A stretch of DNA of 64,000 nt from Candidatus Cloacimonadota bacterium (GTDB lineage: Bacteria; Cloacimonadota; Cloacimonadia; Cloacimonadales; TCS61), in assembly GCA_021736135.1 (NCBI GenBank), contig JAIPGO010000004.1, forward strand, positions 22,500 through 86,499, given 5' to 3'. The notes beneath the pieces were generated by a model. That model did no database searches. It saw nothing but the letters and a program-made list of their open reading frames with translations, and was not told where the DNA came from. This document shows, piece after piece, positions 1 through 9,291 of this stretch. The position numbers and the translations under genes are program-made. Each line of letters begins with the position of its first letter. Within the stretch, counting starts at the first letter, position 1.

Positions 1-1596
1 AGCTAAACCATACCGATTGCTTATATAGTCAAAGTGTGAAGAGACTGACACATAGGGCTCTTTTTCAAGTTCAGAAAACTCTTTCCCATTTACTTTTGAG
101 AGATCTGCAAAATGTTTTTGTGTTATATACTCCTGATTTATGGTTTTATGGGGTTTGAAGAACAGAAATTTGCTATTCTTCACAAAGGATTCTGGTATAT
201 AGTAGTTTCTGCGAATATATAAATTCTGATGAAAGTTATAGATGTCTAAAATAAAACCAGTTTTTTCAACAAATAATCGCTTCGCAACTTTTGTCAAATC
301 TCTTTCAAAGACCTGGATCGGTTGAATTTTAAGGACTCCTTCTTTTAGCAGCTGATTGCTTTCATTTTCATAATTTAATATTTGATCATACGTATGCAGA
401 TTTCTCTTAAGTAAATTCAATGCAAGGATCTTAAGAGTGAGATAGTCGGCTGATTCAATTAACATCCTGGAATATTTTATACTCTGATTAAGAATGTACA
501 GTGCCTCTTGCTTATCTCCACTGGAGTATAAGGTTGCTATGTAATAAGTTTCCAACAATTTATATTTAAAAAATTCTAAGAAAAAGAAGGGTATCCCGTC
601 GGTGTAATGTGGTATAACCGATGTTATGAAGTATTTATGATCTAAAGCACTAATGAATCTTTCATTTATATATGATAATTCGCTATATTGATTAATTATT
701 TTTTCTCTATTTTCCAAACAATAGGCGAATAAAGAGTCTTTCTCAAAAGAATCGATCATATTCTTATGATCTTTTTCACTTAGAATTTCGTTATAAGTTA
801 TCTTGACCCGTTCCGTTGAGGGATATTTTGCATGTTTGAGAATGTAATCATTTTGGGCATTCACACGTTCATACCCGATTTCAAAATTATCCTTTTCCTC
901 CGGAACATCTATACCCACAAGGTAATAATAACCATTGTCTTCAGGATTATCTTCTATCAAAGCAGGTTCATAAAGCCAACTCCCCGCGTCTTCAATCAAT
1001 TTATCATCATGATTCAGAATATGACTTGTGAACAAAAAAACAATGACAGATATGACAAAAAGTGCTTTCCCAAGATTCCACCTCTTTGTATCTCTCTTTG
1101 TTGGATTTGTAGGAAAAATCGATTTCTCATCTTTGCTTAAAGGATCATCTTCACCAGGTTCTGAGACTTTTCTGATCTCAGGTTTGACTACAACTGTTCC
1201 GGCGATCTTATCATGCCACGCTTGTTTACGGGAGTCTAATCCAATCCAGAAAAAGCCCAAAAGCAATAATGTAAATGAAACAGGATAACAGAAAAAGCGA
1301 ACGATCAGTTTCCATATTGAAGGAATTTCTCCGGTTTTTGCATCTGCGATTTTTACTCGTCTAAATAACTTACCCGGAGTACCTCCTTTAATTCTCCAGA
1401 ATATTAATGTATAAAGAATTGGAATGAATGGTATAATTCTAGCTACAACACGAAGAAAGTGCCTTATATATTCCGTTGATGGTAAATTGATATGAAATAA
1501 CAGAGAAACTAAAAATATCGTTCCTGATAATATCATCATATCAAAAATACTCATCACTAGTCGCTGCCAAAAACCAACATATTTAACTTCTTTCAA
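1..1596 (-). CDS. RDD family membrane protein, partial (C-terminus beyond left edge)
   Basis: An uninterrupted reading frame of 532 codons runs from a TTG at 1596 off the left edge. TTG is chosen because a clear AGGAG sits 7 bases upstream and no ATG is as well placed (the first internal ATG is near 1554). Residues 1-140 look like an RDD domain: 'VGFWQRL' start, hydrophobic segments, then 'GGTPGK' and 'RKQAWHDKIAGT', the hallmark end of RDD proteins. The rest is a soluble extension of nearly 400 residues after one more hydrophobic segment, of unknown role. RDD proteins are membrane proteins, some implicated in ion transport; the substrate here cannot be told. It lies downstream of the lipoprotein cluster on the same strand and could be its last gene. 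Confidence 0.8.
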   Translation of the reverse strand, partial: MKEVKYVGFWQRLVMSIFDMMILSGTIFLVSLLFHINLPSTEYIRHFLRVVARIIPFIPILYTLIFWRIKGGTPGKLFRRVKIADAKTGEIPSIWKLIVRFFCYPVSFTLLLLGFFWIGLDSRKQAWHDKIAGTVVVKPEIRKVSEPGEDDPLSKDEKSIFPTNPTKRDTKRWNLGKALFVISVIVFLFTSHILNHDDKLIEDAGSWLYEPALIEDNPEDNGYYYLVGIDVPEEKDNFEIGYERVNAQNDYILKHAKYPSTERVKITYNEILSEKDHKNMIDSFEKDSLFAYCLENREKIINQYSELSYINERFISALDHKYFITSVIPHYTDGIPFFFLEFFKYKLLETYYIATLYSSGDKQEALYILNQSIKYSRMLIESADYLTLKILALNLLKRNLHTYDQILNYENESNQLLKEGVLKIQPIQVFERDLTKVAKRLFVEKTGFILDIYNFHQNLYIRRNYYIPESFVKNSKFLFFKPHKTINQEYITQKHFADLSKVNGKEFSELEKEPYVSVSSHFDYISNRYGLA

Positions 1597-1673
1597 TTAC
1601 AATCTCCTTATTTGATCTTTATCAGATCACAAATTTCCGATCTTCCCTATTCCACCAGTAAAAATCTGACTTT

Positions 1674-2501
1674 TCATAGATCTTTCACCTCATACGAATT
1701 GAAATTTATCTTCTCAAAATCTGTCTGCTGCAATACTTCTTCCGTTACGTCATTCTGATCGGAATCCGTTATGGAAATTAATCTCTTTCGTTTAAATACA
1801 TATAATTTCTTCCCATCTTCCACATATATTTCATTTTTCTTAAGCAGGCGCAGCTTACCATAACATTTTTCGTTATTTGTTAAATTAAAGGTAAGATTTT
1901 CAGGATTCGTAGTCCGGTCACTGAAAACCTTATGAGCCTGGAAATCATCCGGATCGGGAAAATTTAACTGATAGTATTCTATTTTCCTGCTGGTATTATA
2001 ATGCTCCGCGAGGTAAGCACTAAATTCCTCAAGATTATTTCTGGCATAAATTTCAATATTTCCGTCATTGACCATTTCATCTGCAATTGCTCCCACCAAT
2101 CCGAACATTCCGCTCATTTTATATTTTGGACCTACCCAGTTTATCGTTAGATCTCCCAGATATGTTATTTTTTGATTGTCATTCAGGTCAAAATCCAGAT
2201 GATCTACCTGAAAATTATAAAAAAAATTCTCATACGAAATCCTGCTCAGGTAACATTCACCCCTCGGAAGTCTGGTTATCAGATAGCCGGTTGAATCAGG
2301 CCGGTAATTGTATTTTCCTGTCATTATTTCATTAAAATAGATCATCGATCGCTCTGTCACGTCTTCCCCATTATACAAAACCTTCAATCTGCCGCCAACC
2401 AGAGCTTCCTCTTCACCGGTTGTAAGATCAGTAAGCTGCCTGTTTACGGTACAGCCTGCCATCATTATTATAACGGCAATTAAGATCATCAATATCTTCA
2501 T
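1674..2501 (-). CDS. Lipoprotein with shared C-terminal module
   Basis: A 275-residue protein with a lipoprotein signal ending in the lipobox 'MAGC' near residue 16, so probably a membrane-anchored envelope protein. The start is supported by GAAGGAG 7 bases upstream. The N-terminal part has no family I recognise. The last 65 residues ('YVEDGKKL', 'ITDSDQNDVTEE', 'FEKINFNSY') match a module found twice in the protein at 2559-3938 and once in that at 5691-6746. It is the fifth lipoprotein-type gene in a same-strand series. Function unknown. Confidence 0.75.
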   Translation of the reverse strand: MKILMILIAVIIMMAGCTVNRQLTDLTTGEEEALVGGRLKVLYNGEDVTERSMIYFNEIMTGKYNYRPDSTGYLITRLPRGECYLSRISYENFFYNFQVDHLDFDLNDNQKITYLGDLTINWVGPKYKMSGMFGLVGAIADEMVNDGNIEIYARNNLEEFSAYLAEHYNTSRKIEYYQLNFPDPDDFQAHKVFSDRTTNPENLTFNLTNNEKCYGKLRLLKKNEIYVEDGKKLYVFKRKRLISITDSDQNDVTEEVLQQTDFEKINFNSYEVKDL

Positions 2502-2558
2502 ATTATACTCCTTCTCAATATCCGGCCTGGACAGATTTAAGCTGTTGAAAATTTCAGA

Positions 2559-3938
2559 TCACTTAATCTCAATACAATCCTTATAAGAATTGTAGTTAAT
2601 TCTCTTAAAATCTTTCCGCGATAACTCTTGTTCAGTCACATCAACCAGATTAATGTCTTCTATCTTAACTACTTTATTTCTCTTAATGGTTATCAATACC
2701 TCACCTTTTTCAACAGATATCTCCTTTTTCGTTACTTTGCGGAGTTTACCGTCAATAATTCTACCGTCATCAAGATGAAAACTCAAATATCCAGGTAATA
2801 ATCCCTGTACGGGTTCTTCCTTTTCAGCAGGAATTTCTGCTTCCTTCGTTTCATAAATAAACTGATTATAAGCATTATAATCAATCTTGTAGAAATCTGA
2901 ACGCGCTAATTCTCTTTCAGTAACATCCTGCTCATTACTATCTTCTATCAAGACCAGCATTTCTTTATTTATAACTATTAAAGTCCTGCCCTTTTCAACA
3001 TAAACCTCTTTTCTATTGATATCGACGAGTTTACCGTCAATAATCCTTCCATCGTCCAGATGAAAATAAAGGTAACCTGCCAGCAATTTCTCTTTGGGTA
3101 TTTTTATTACACCGGCAGGAATTTCTGCTTCCTGTTTTGCATATAATTCATTTGCAGTAATTTCTTTTACTGTTGTCAAATCAGTCTCATTAAGCATTAT
3201 ATGTTCATTCACAGTAGTTATTATCTCCGAAACTGATCTGTTGATTGCTTTAGCCAGTGCTTCTGCCATGGCTAAAGCATATTTCTCCTGCATTTGAACT
3301 GAAGTTGCTGTCCTGGTATTTTTTAAGAATTCTGTTTTCTGTTTAGAACTGATCTCCTTTGTTAAGACGATTTCATCACCCTTTTTCAGAGAAAGGTGCA
3401 GTTTGCATCTGGCTACGGCAGGTCCTGCCCTTTCCAACATTGAATAAGAATAGGCATAAGGACTTATAAATGCATAACCTTTGTATTTGTAAGGTCCTTC
3501 AATACTCAGGCTTTCGACGGTTACTTCCAGATCATAACGCCTGTTTATGAAGGACTCATCAGGATTCAGAAAAAATACTCCCGAACGTAATGATTCCTGA
3601 CTTAGAGAATAATAAAAAAAATGTGACAGATCTTCAGCGATCACATTTTCTCCCAACTTACAGGAATATTCATAGTTCCAGAAATTTATCAATAAAAGTG
3701 GAATTACATAACCGCTCTGTTGGGTTACTTCAGTTACATTTTTCATCGAAGAATCACTGATTAAAACCGGATCAATTATGACGGCAACGTCCTTTTTCTC
3801 GGTAACAATCTCGCTATCGAATACATATTTCACAGACTGCCTGTTCTTACTCAGGTTAGCAGCTAACTGCTCATTAATGGAACAGCCAAAAGCACTGACA
3901 ATTAACAATAATATCACTAATGATCTGATCTTAAACAT
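2559..3938 (-). CDS. Lipoprotein with two copies of the shared C-terminal module
   Basis: About 459 residues. The start at 3938 is preferred over upstream in-frame starts because GGAG lies 9 bases before it and it gives a clean lipoprotein signal ending 'SAFGC'. The first 280 residues are a paralogue of the 5691-6746 product (both have 'DSEIV' near the N-terminus, a 'YDLEVTVESL'-type strand, and an alanine-rich 'MAEALAKAINRS' helix). Two tandem modules follow, each beginning 'DGRIIDGKL' and ending in a 'NYNSY/DYNAY' motif. The gene begins 4 bases after the stop of the preceding lipoprotein gene, which suggests translational coupling. Function unknown. Confidence 0.75.
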   Translation of the reverse strand: MFKIRSLVILLLIVSAFGCSINEQLAANLSKNRQSVKYVFDSEIVTEKKDVAVIIDPVLISDSSMKNVTEVTQQSGYVIPLLLINFWNYEYSCKLGENVIAEDLSHFFYYSLSQESLRSGVFFLNPDESFINRRYDLEVTVESLSIEGPYKYKGYAFISPYAYSYSMLERAGPAVARCKLHLSLKKGDEIVLTKEISSKQKTEFLKNTRTATSVQMQEKYALAMAEALAKAINRSVSEIITTVNEHIMLNETDLTTVKEITANELYAKQEAEIPAGVIKIPKEKLLAGYLYFHLDDGRIIDGKLVDINRKEVYVEKGRTLIVINKEMLVLIEDSNEQDVTERELARSDFYKIDYNAYNQFIYETKEAEIPAEKEEPVQGLLPGYLSFHLDDGRIIDGKLRKVTKKEISVEKGEVLITIKRNKVVKIEDINLVDVTEQELSRKDFKRINYNSYKDCIEIK

Positions 3939-3942
3939 CTTG

Positions 3943-4515
3943 TTATTCTCCATACTGCACATATTTTATATGAATTCTGATTACTTCTTTGATCTTTTCG
4001 TTATGGCAGGTATCCATTGATTTCTGGAACTGCAGCAGTATCTCGCTTTTTCTAAAATGTTTATCAACAGGTTTGTTATTCATTTCCATCATACAGTCCC
4101 CGATCAGCAGATATCTCAGATAATTATATTCTTCAATTTCAATCTTGTCCAACTCAAAATAAGCTACAGCGTATTTTTTCTGATAAAAATGAAGCAATCC
4201 CTTACAAAACTGCATTATGTTTTGATCTGAACCTGAGAGCGTTTGTATATAGTTTTCGGCTTCCTGTAATTTTTCCTGACTGATAAACTGCAATACCGTT
4301 AAAACCTCATCACTGTCGGAAGGATCCGGATTTTCAAGAGATTTATTGATGATAATGTACTGCTTTTGTGGTAAATATCCATCCACTTTCAGATCTTTTA
4401 CCTGGTTCACTGAAATAAGCGGATACTTTGCCGCACAACCTGCTATCAGCATAAAAAGCAGGATAACCGGAATAATTCTGAAAAAGCTTCTCTGATTGAT
4501 TTTATTTAATTTCAT
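3943..4515 (-). CDS. Small lipoprotein
   Basis: About 190 residues with a signal sequence ending in 'LIAGC'. The start at 4515 gives the most normal signal peptide and overlaps the end of the upstream reading frame by 14 bases; in-frame alternatives at 4524 and 4542 exist. After the lipobox the protein is mostly helical and could hold TPR-like hairpins ('AENYIQTLSGSDQNIMQF', 'KYAVAYFELDKIEIEEY'), but this is a guess. Part of the tightly packed lipoprotein series, so probably co-transcribed. Confidence 0.65.
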   Translation of the reverse strand: MKLNKINQRSFFRIIPVILLFMLIAGCAAKYPLISVNQVKDLKVDGYLPQKQYIIINKSLENPDPSDSDEVLTVLQFISQEKLQEAENYIQTLSGSDQNIMQFCKGLLHFYQKKYAVAYFELDKIEIEEYNYLRYLLIGDCMMEMNNKPVDKHFRKSEILLQFQKSMDTCHNEKIKEVIRIHIKYVQYGE

Positions 4516-5056
4516 TTTTTTTCTCATATAGCTCAAGATCAATTTTACCTACCCCCAGCTCTTTATCAAATTTTAAATAACCAAAATATTCTGCCGTCTC
4601 AACTATATTAAAAACATACCTGTATCTTAATATCTTACATTTATTTAAATCATAAATTTCACTGAAATAATGATCATGTATATATCCGGTAAGATCCTGC
4701 TGCACGGTATATAGAAGATAGTTATCTACTAAATTCAGCTTATCATGAAAAAGAAATGAGCGCGGATATAATCCAACATATTTTTTTACATGATTATAAG
4801 ATTCATATTGATAGATCAATTCTGTATTCTGCATACGGTCATAAAGAAATAATCGTCCCTTATCTTTATCAAACACGGCATTGAATGATATTTCGCTGCT
4901 ATCCGGCAGAACGATCTCATTCATTGAGCTCTGCTGCGTAAGATCATAAATTATGAGCTTTTCTTTTCCCGGCTGTGTTCTGTCATTGAATATCATCACA
5001 TCATCATACACGTGCATATACTTTATGGGTACCTGTTCCATAAAGCCGCTTTCCAA
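4502..5056 (-). CDS. 3' part of a frameshifted repeat-rich lipoprotein (possibly a pseudogene)
   Basis: About 184 residues with no signal sequence and no good ribosome site. Its content ('KLIIYDLTQQSSMNEIVL', 'GRLFLYDR') repeats the pattern seen in the frame upstream ('KLIEYDITNSSVVNEIVAF'), as expected if it is the second half of one protein made of short beta-propeller-like repeats. The two frames overlap at 5023-5056 around a run of five T's on the coding strand. Either a one-base change broke the gene (or the assembly), or a -1 shift joins the halves. Confidence 0.5.
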   Translation of the reverse strand: MESGFMEQVPIKYMHVYDDVMIFNDRTQPGKEKLIIYDLTQQSSMNEIVLPDSSEISFNAVFDKDKGRLFLYDRMQNTELIYQYESYNHVKKYVGLYPRSFLFHDKLNLVDNYLLYTVQQDLTGYIHDHYFSEIYDLNKCKILRYRYVFNIVETAEYFGYLKFDKELGVGKIDLELYEKKNEIK

Positions 5057-5688
5057 AAAGATCTCTGAGCAACTATTGAAATTTCTCCGGTATTGATGTC
5101 ATATTGATTGATCTCAGTTTTTCTTCCCTCAAGATCGGGATGCAGCCAGAATACTGAATTACCGTTTATGGAAACATTCAAAACCTGGGAATAATCCTCT
5201 GCAATGCCTGTGTTTATATCCGAGCTTATGATCCTGTAACTTCCCGCTTTAATATCATAAAGATAAATATCTTTTAGATCTTGCTCCTCCATTTCTTTGG
5301 CAACCACGAATGCAATGTAAGAATCATTATTGCAGGACTCACTTATGCGCTGAGTTCTGCCGTCAAAGGCAACTATCTCATTAACAACCGAAGAATTGGT
5401 GATATCATATTCGATCAATTTGGAATATTCTTCCAGCCAGTTCTGAGTTATTAAAAATATTCTGCCTGCATCTGCCAGATATTGATCAATAATGATCAGT
5501 TCATAAGGTAACTGATACCGGTCCGTGAATGAATGAATATATTTTGCCTCTAAAGCAGCATCTGCATAATAGCCTGTCTGGTAATTTATGGTTGAGCAGC
5601 CCCAGAAAATAAATATCAGTATTATAAATACAGGATATTTCACACTTTTACTCATCTTATAAATTGCCCTGAACTTCTGTGCTCTCAT
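5023..5688 (-). CDS. 5' part of a frameshifted repeat-rich lipoprotein
   Basis: About 221 residues from 5688, or 210 from the inner ATG at 5655, which gives a better lipoprotein signal ending 'FIFWGC'. The rest contains repeated strand patterns such as 'LIEYDITNSSVVNEIV', 'IYLYDIKAGSYRII' and 'INQYDINTGEIS', resembling blades of a propeller. The frame stops soon after a CTTTTTGG sequence; the -1 frame continues the same repeat pattern to 4502. It starts 3 bases after the stop of the 5691-6746 gene, so it is the second gene of the series. Confidence 0.6.
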   Translation of the reverse strand: MRAQKFRAIYKMSKSVKYPVFIILIFIFWGCSTINYQTGYYADAALEAKYIHSFTDRYQLPYELIIIDQYLADAGRIFLITQNWLEEYSKLIEYDITNSSVVNEIVAFDGRTQRISESCNNDSYIAFVVAKEMEEQDLKDIYLYDIKAGSYRIISSDINTGIAEDYSQVLNVSINGNSVFWLHPDLEGRKTEINQYDINTGEISIVAQRSFWKAALWNRYP

Positions 5689-5690
5689 TA

Positions 5691-6746
5691 TTATTCAATA
5701 TCCTCTAATTTTGAGTATTTGTTATAGTTTATACGCTGAAATTTTATCGAGGCTAAATCCTCTTCTTTTAACTCTTGTAAATCATTATCCGTTATCGAAG
5801 TGACACTTTTTTTCTTAATTGTGTAAAGGACTCGTTCATCTTCAACGTAATAGAATCTCTTATCGGCACTTAAAAGCATTCCGCTTACTGTTTTACCACC
5901 CGCAATATTGAAATTCAAATAGCTGGAAGGTAATTTTTTTATTTTAGTAGCAAGTTGTATATGCTCAATTTCTTCCACGGAAATTTCCTGTATTGTGATC
6001 AGTTCCTGCTCATTTTGCTCAAGATAAGCATTAACTTCGTGAACAACTCCCCTGATAGTTTTATTGATGACATTGGAAAGAGCTTCTGCCATATCGGAAG
6101 CATACTGACCCCGGATATCAGGTAATAGAAAAACTGATCCAAAAATTACCTCCTGATTTGTTATATATTTTGTGCGTTCCCACTCAGTAATTTTTTTTGT
6201 ATATACTATTTCATTATCCTTTTTTAAAACTAGAGTCATCTGGCAGGTTGCCAAAGCAGGATGAGCTTCCTGGTTTTTTTCTGAACCTGAAAATACAAAC
6301 TCTCCATCGACTTTTAACTTATCAACTGTAATCTCCAGATCGTAAGTCTGGGCAAAGTCTTCAGTTCCGGATAAAGGCGCGTTTAATAAAAATATCCCGG
6401 AACGATGAGTCTCTTCAACAAATGACTGGTAAATGAAATCCGGTATATTATCCTGAATATCATTCCTGCCGATTCCGCATTTATATTCCTTAATTAATAA
6501 AAATGTACTTAATGGGTCTGATTTTTCTTCTTCAACGTAAGCTCTTTCTCTCATTGCTGTTGAAGAAAAATAAATTGTATCTATGTTCACCGTGACATTC
6601 TTTTTGCCCACTACTATCTCACTATCGTGAACAAACTCCAGAGAATTCTTATTTCTGGTAAGATTTGCATATAAAGCTTCATTATAGGAACAGCCGGATA
6701 TAGCAATTGCGATTATAATTAAACCCGGTAAAACATAACTCTTCAT
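5691..6746 (-). CDS. Lipoprotein, first gene of the lipoprotein series
   Basis: A 351-residue protein with a lipobox 'AISGC' near residue 19. It is a paralogue of the 2559-3938 product over its first 260 residues and ends with one copy of the shared module ('YYVEDERVL', 'ITDNDLQE', 'FQRINYNKY'). A purine-rich GGGGGA lies upstream of the ATG. Gaps to the next genes are a few bases or overlaps, so this is probably the first gene of one transcript running to at least 2559, perhaps on to 1. The family is unknown to me; location is probably the inner face of the outer membrane or the periplasm. Confidence 0.75.
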   Translation of the reverse strand: MKSYVLPGLIIIAIAISGCSYNEALYANLTRNKNSLEFVHDSEIVVGKKNVTVNIDTIYFSSTAMRERAYVEEEKSDPLSTFLLIKEYKCGIGRNDIQDNIPDFIYQSFVEETHRSGIFLLNAPLSGTEDFAQTYDLEITVDKLKVDGEFVFSGSEKNQEAHPALATCQMTLVLKKDNEIVYTKKITEWERTKYITNQEVIFGSVFLLPDIRGQYASDMAEALSNVINKTIRGVVHEVNAYLEQNEQELITIQEISVEEIEHIQLATKIKKLPSSYLNFNIAGGKTVSGMLLSADKRFYYVEDERVLYTIKKKSVTSITDNDLQELKEEDLASIKFQRINYNKYSKLEDIE

Positions 6747-7051
6747 CTATTTTAATCCCCCTTTTTATAATCCACAAAAATCATTATCATGTGTCAAGCA
6801 ATTTCGAGTTTTCTACTGAGAATAGGCCTTATAAGCCCAATAGGCCTAATACGCCCGATACAAGTGAGTATCCGCATCGGAGCAGCGCTGAATTCGAATC
6901 CAGACCTGGATGGTCTGGGTACGCAGGCTGGGAAAAGAATAGTGTATTTCCGGGCAAGACTCATGTGTTCATGGTGAAAATATAATATCAGGTAATTATT
7001 ATTCTATTTAACCTGATAATTCCTGAAGCGGTTGAAGCCACTATAAGTTTT
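6747..7051. other. Intergenic stretch with short 9-bp repeats and a hairpin
   Basis: No credible gene. It holds four imperfect 9-bp units of the type AATAGGCCT / AATACGCCC at 6821-6856, a 7-bp hairpin CCAGACC-GGTCTGG at 6900-6918, and a weak inverted repeat ATCAGGT...ACCTGAT near 6988-7018. Two short open frames over the same bases are low-complexity products of the repeats. Confidence 0.5.
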
Positions 7052-8743
7052 TTAATCACTTTTCAGTAATTTAATTACTCCATATTTTATGGAACTAAAA
7101 CTCCATTCGGGAAAATAGTATGCTGATGTTTCATCATATTGCCGGTATTGACGATAATTAAAGTTTAATTCTGACTGATTTTTTTCCATATCCAGTTCGG
7201 ATAAGGGAATTTTAATTTCAGCAGTCCAGTATTGAGCGGATATTTCAGTTTTAACTTCAAAATGCCCATTCCACTGGAGATCATGCGCCCCCTGGTTAAA
7301 GTCTGATCTTTGATCCCAGATCACACCACTGGAATTCACATAAAACTGGCAGATGATATTTTCTTTCCCTGATATCAGAAATCCTATCGCATCATCTGAA
7401 TATACTTTGCTGTCTCTATCCAGGCATAATGTTTTTAGACTATCAGCAGGACAACTGGTTTTGGATGCAATATACAAATACTCATTATCCGTTAAAAAGA
7501 AAAGCTCAGGATCGCTCATTTCAGAGGGCTGGGATTCGATGTCTGCAAATTCATTGATAACATCAGCACCTGATCTGTCATCAAGAGATATCTTACCGTC
7601 AATTACAGGTATATTCCGGATGTAATTGCAATTCACAACGCGGGGAATTTTTAATGGGGCTTCATATTTGTATTCCTTTTCCCGCCCAAAAGGATAGGTA
7701 AATTTAACACTCGGTAAAGGAAACATTTTACCCCTGCTTTCTATCGTAAATTCTGTTTTAAGAGTATCTGACGGATTGATCGTCAGCAATATTTCCTTAT
7801 CTTCAAAGATCCAGTTATCTTCACTCTCAATGAACAATTTTTCATTGATGATTTTGTCGTTTCTGTTGCTGATACTCAGTTCCACCGCATATTTATTATC
7901 ATCTTTCGCCTGACACAGCAGGTTGATCAATTTATTGGGAATCTGCCAGGCAAGCTGTTCTTCCTGGATCGTCATCAGATCTTTTGGGAAAATGTTACCT
8001 GATTTTATCAGCGAAGTATAGAGCTTGTCATCTTCGACTTTGCACATCATATATTGATAAAAAATGCCTAAGTCAACATTTTCTTCCGGCATACTGCCCC
8101 CGGAACTGCCTACCAGGAAATACTCTATCCCGTCAAATACATTGTGTGCATATTGATGCCAGTGCCCCGTAAAAACCGCATCTACGTTATTTTCCAGAAA
8201 TATCCGGTGGAAACGGTCTTCTTTTCCTAAAGCAATATTATCTGCCCAGAATGGTTTATGCATAAATACGAAGATATTCTCTTTTTCATTAATGTCGCTG
8301 AGATCCTGGATCAGCCACTCTACCTGAGCTTCTTCAAATGCATCGTAACTTTCAATGGTCGCATTATTCAAAACCACAAAATGGGTCTCTTCATAATCGA
8401 ATGAATAATATGGATCCAGGCCTGTCTTTTCTTTAAAGGTTTGTGCTGAAATCTCGTCTCTGATATCATGATTTCCAGGAGTGAAATATATCTTGCAGTC
8501 AAAGATTTCTATTGTTTCCAGGGGCACATCCCAGTCACTCTCGCTTGTCCCGTCCTCCACGAAATCACCCACGTTGATCACAAAATCAGGTCTTAAACTA
8601 TTGATCTCCTTTATTACAACTTCAAAAGCTGCCTGATCAGCTCCTCCTGTTCGATCTCCCAGAATGGCAAAATGAAAATCATTTTTTGCATTACTGCTGA
8701 ATGCGATCATCACAATAATAAAAGCAAAAACTACTTTCTTCAT
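7052..8743 (-). CDS. Secreted calcineurin-like metallophosphoesterase with C-terminal CBM9-like domain
   Basis: A 563-residue protein with a cleavable signal peptide (residues 1-19, 'AFSSNA'). Residues 22-230 carry the metallophosphoesterase metal-binding motifs in order: 'GDRTGG', 'GDFVEDG', 'GNHDIRD', 'FMHKPFW' and 'FTGHWHQ'. The C-terminal part, from about 370 on, resembles the beta-sandwich of family 9 carbohydrate-binding or DOMON-like domains ('LYIASKT', 'WTAEIKIPLSEL'). The ATG has AAGGGGG 5 bases upstream. Members of this family hydrolyse phosphoesters outside the cytoplasm; the substrate cannot be read from sequence. The gene stands alone. Confidence 0.85.
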   Translation of the reverse strand: MKKVVFAFIIVMIAFSSNAKNDFHFAILGDRTGGADQAAFEVVIKEINSLRPDFVINVGDFVEDGTSESDWDVPLETIEIFDCKIYFTPGNHDIRDEISAQTFKEKTGLDPYYSFDYEETHFVVLNNATIESYDAFEEAQVEWLIQDLSDINEKENIFVFMHKPFWADNIALGKEDRFHRIFLENNVDAVFTGHWHQYAHNVFDGIEYFLVGSSGGSMPEENVDLGIFYQYMMCKVEDDKLYTSLIKSGNIFPKDLMTIQEEQLAWQIPNKLINLLCQAKDDNKYAVELSISNRNDKIINEKLFIESEDNWIFEDKEILLTINPSDTLKTEFTIESRGKMFPLPSVKFTYPFGREKEYKYEAPLKIPRVVNCNYIRNIPVIDGKISLDDRSGADVINEFADIESQPSEMSDPELFFLTDNEYLYIASKTSCPADSLKTLCLDRDSKVYSDDAIGFLISGKENIICQFYVNSSGVIWDQRSDFNQGAHDLQWNGHFEVKTEISAQYWTAEIKIPLSELDMEKNQSELNFNYRQYRQYDETSAYYFPEWSFSSIKYGVIKLLKSD

Positions 8744-8895
8744 CTTTTCCCCCTTTTATTAATAAATGAAATTTCAATCTTAAAGCAGTTCTATTTAATT
8801 CATCTTTCAACCAACATTACTATTCTTGATTAAACGACTATGTCAGAAAAAGAAAAAAAACAATTCACTGTCAAAGTTTTTTTCAGATAATAGGG

Positions 8896-9188
8896 CATTC
8901 CCCAAAAATATTAACTTTCTCGACGGTTGTGATGTTTCTTTTCCCTGAAAGGGATAAATTTGTATAGCGTATGGTTGGATCGGTACTCCGAGACTACCAT
9001 ATGAATGATGCATCCCCCCCATCGGCGCGCAGCGCTGATGGGAAGGGGCATTTTTTACATAAGGTTTCACCTGCGGTGCAACCTTATGCTATACAAATAT
9101 ATCCCGTACCGGGAATTATAAGAGATAAATCCTAAATTACATTATTAAATAAGAAGTTAATCTATATCATGAATAAAATGGGAGGATG
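8896..9188. repeat. Palindromic element, family 1, copy A
   Basis: About 290 bp with inverted ends CATTCCCC ... GGAGGATG. Inside are two complementary arms (GTATAGCG near 8961 and CGCTATAC-type near 9090) around a GC-rich centre with the CATCGGCGCGCAGCG core, typical of the family (other copies at 11708, 29023, 32576 and 63182). No protein is encoded; the frame at 8843-9070 is an artefact of the palindrome. Flanks TTTTCAGATAAT and ATTTCAAATATT may be an eroded target duplication. Confidence 0.7.
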
Positions 9189-9231
9189 TCGGATTTCAAA
9201 TATTCTCAGGCTTATCTCTGGTTCCTGCAAT

Positions 9232-9266
9232 AAAAAAAGCGAAGCTTGTCATCAGACAAGCTTCGC
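9232..9266 (-). terminator. Rho-independent terminator of the RRM gene
   Basis: On the minus strand a perfect 12-bp stem GCGAAGCTTGTC with loop TGAT is followed by seven T's. It lies 26 bases past the stop codon of the RNA-binding protein gene. Confidence 0.9.
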
Positions 9267-9291
9267 AGTAGTTCGTAGCAACTAGGAACTA

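Noticed and set aside
832..1288. Plus-strand open frames near the left edge
   Set aside because: They lie antisense to the continuous RDD protein frame and have no ribosome site.
6885..6920. tRNA fragment or attachment site, because of TTCGAATCC
   Set aside because: The bases around the loop-like sequence do not form a T-arm, and no acceptor or anticodon stem can be built.
8843..9070. Minus-strand 75-residue frame
   Set aside because: It translates palindromic copy A and ends in a run of phenylalanines; no homology or start signal.
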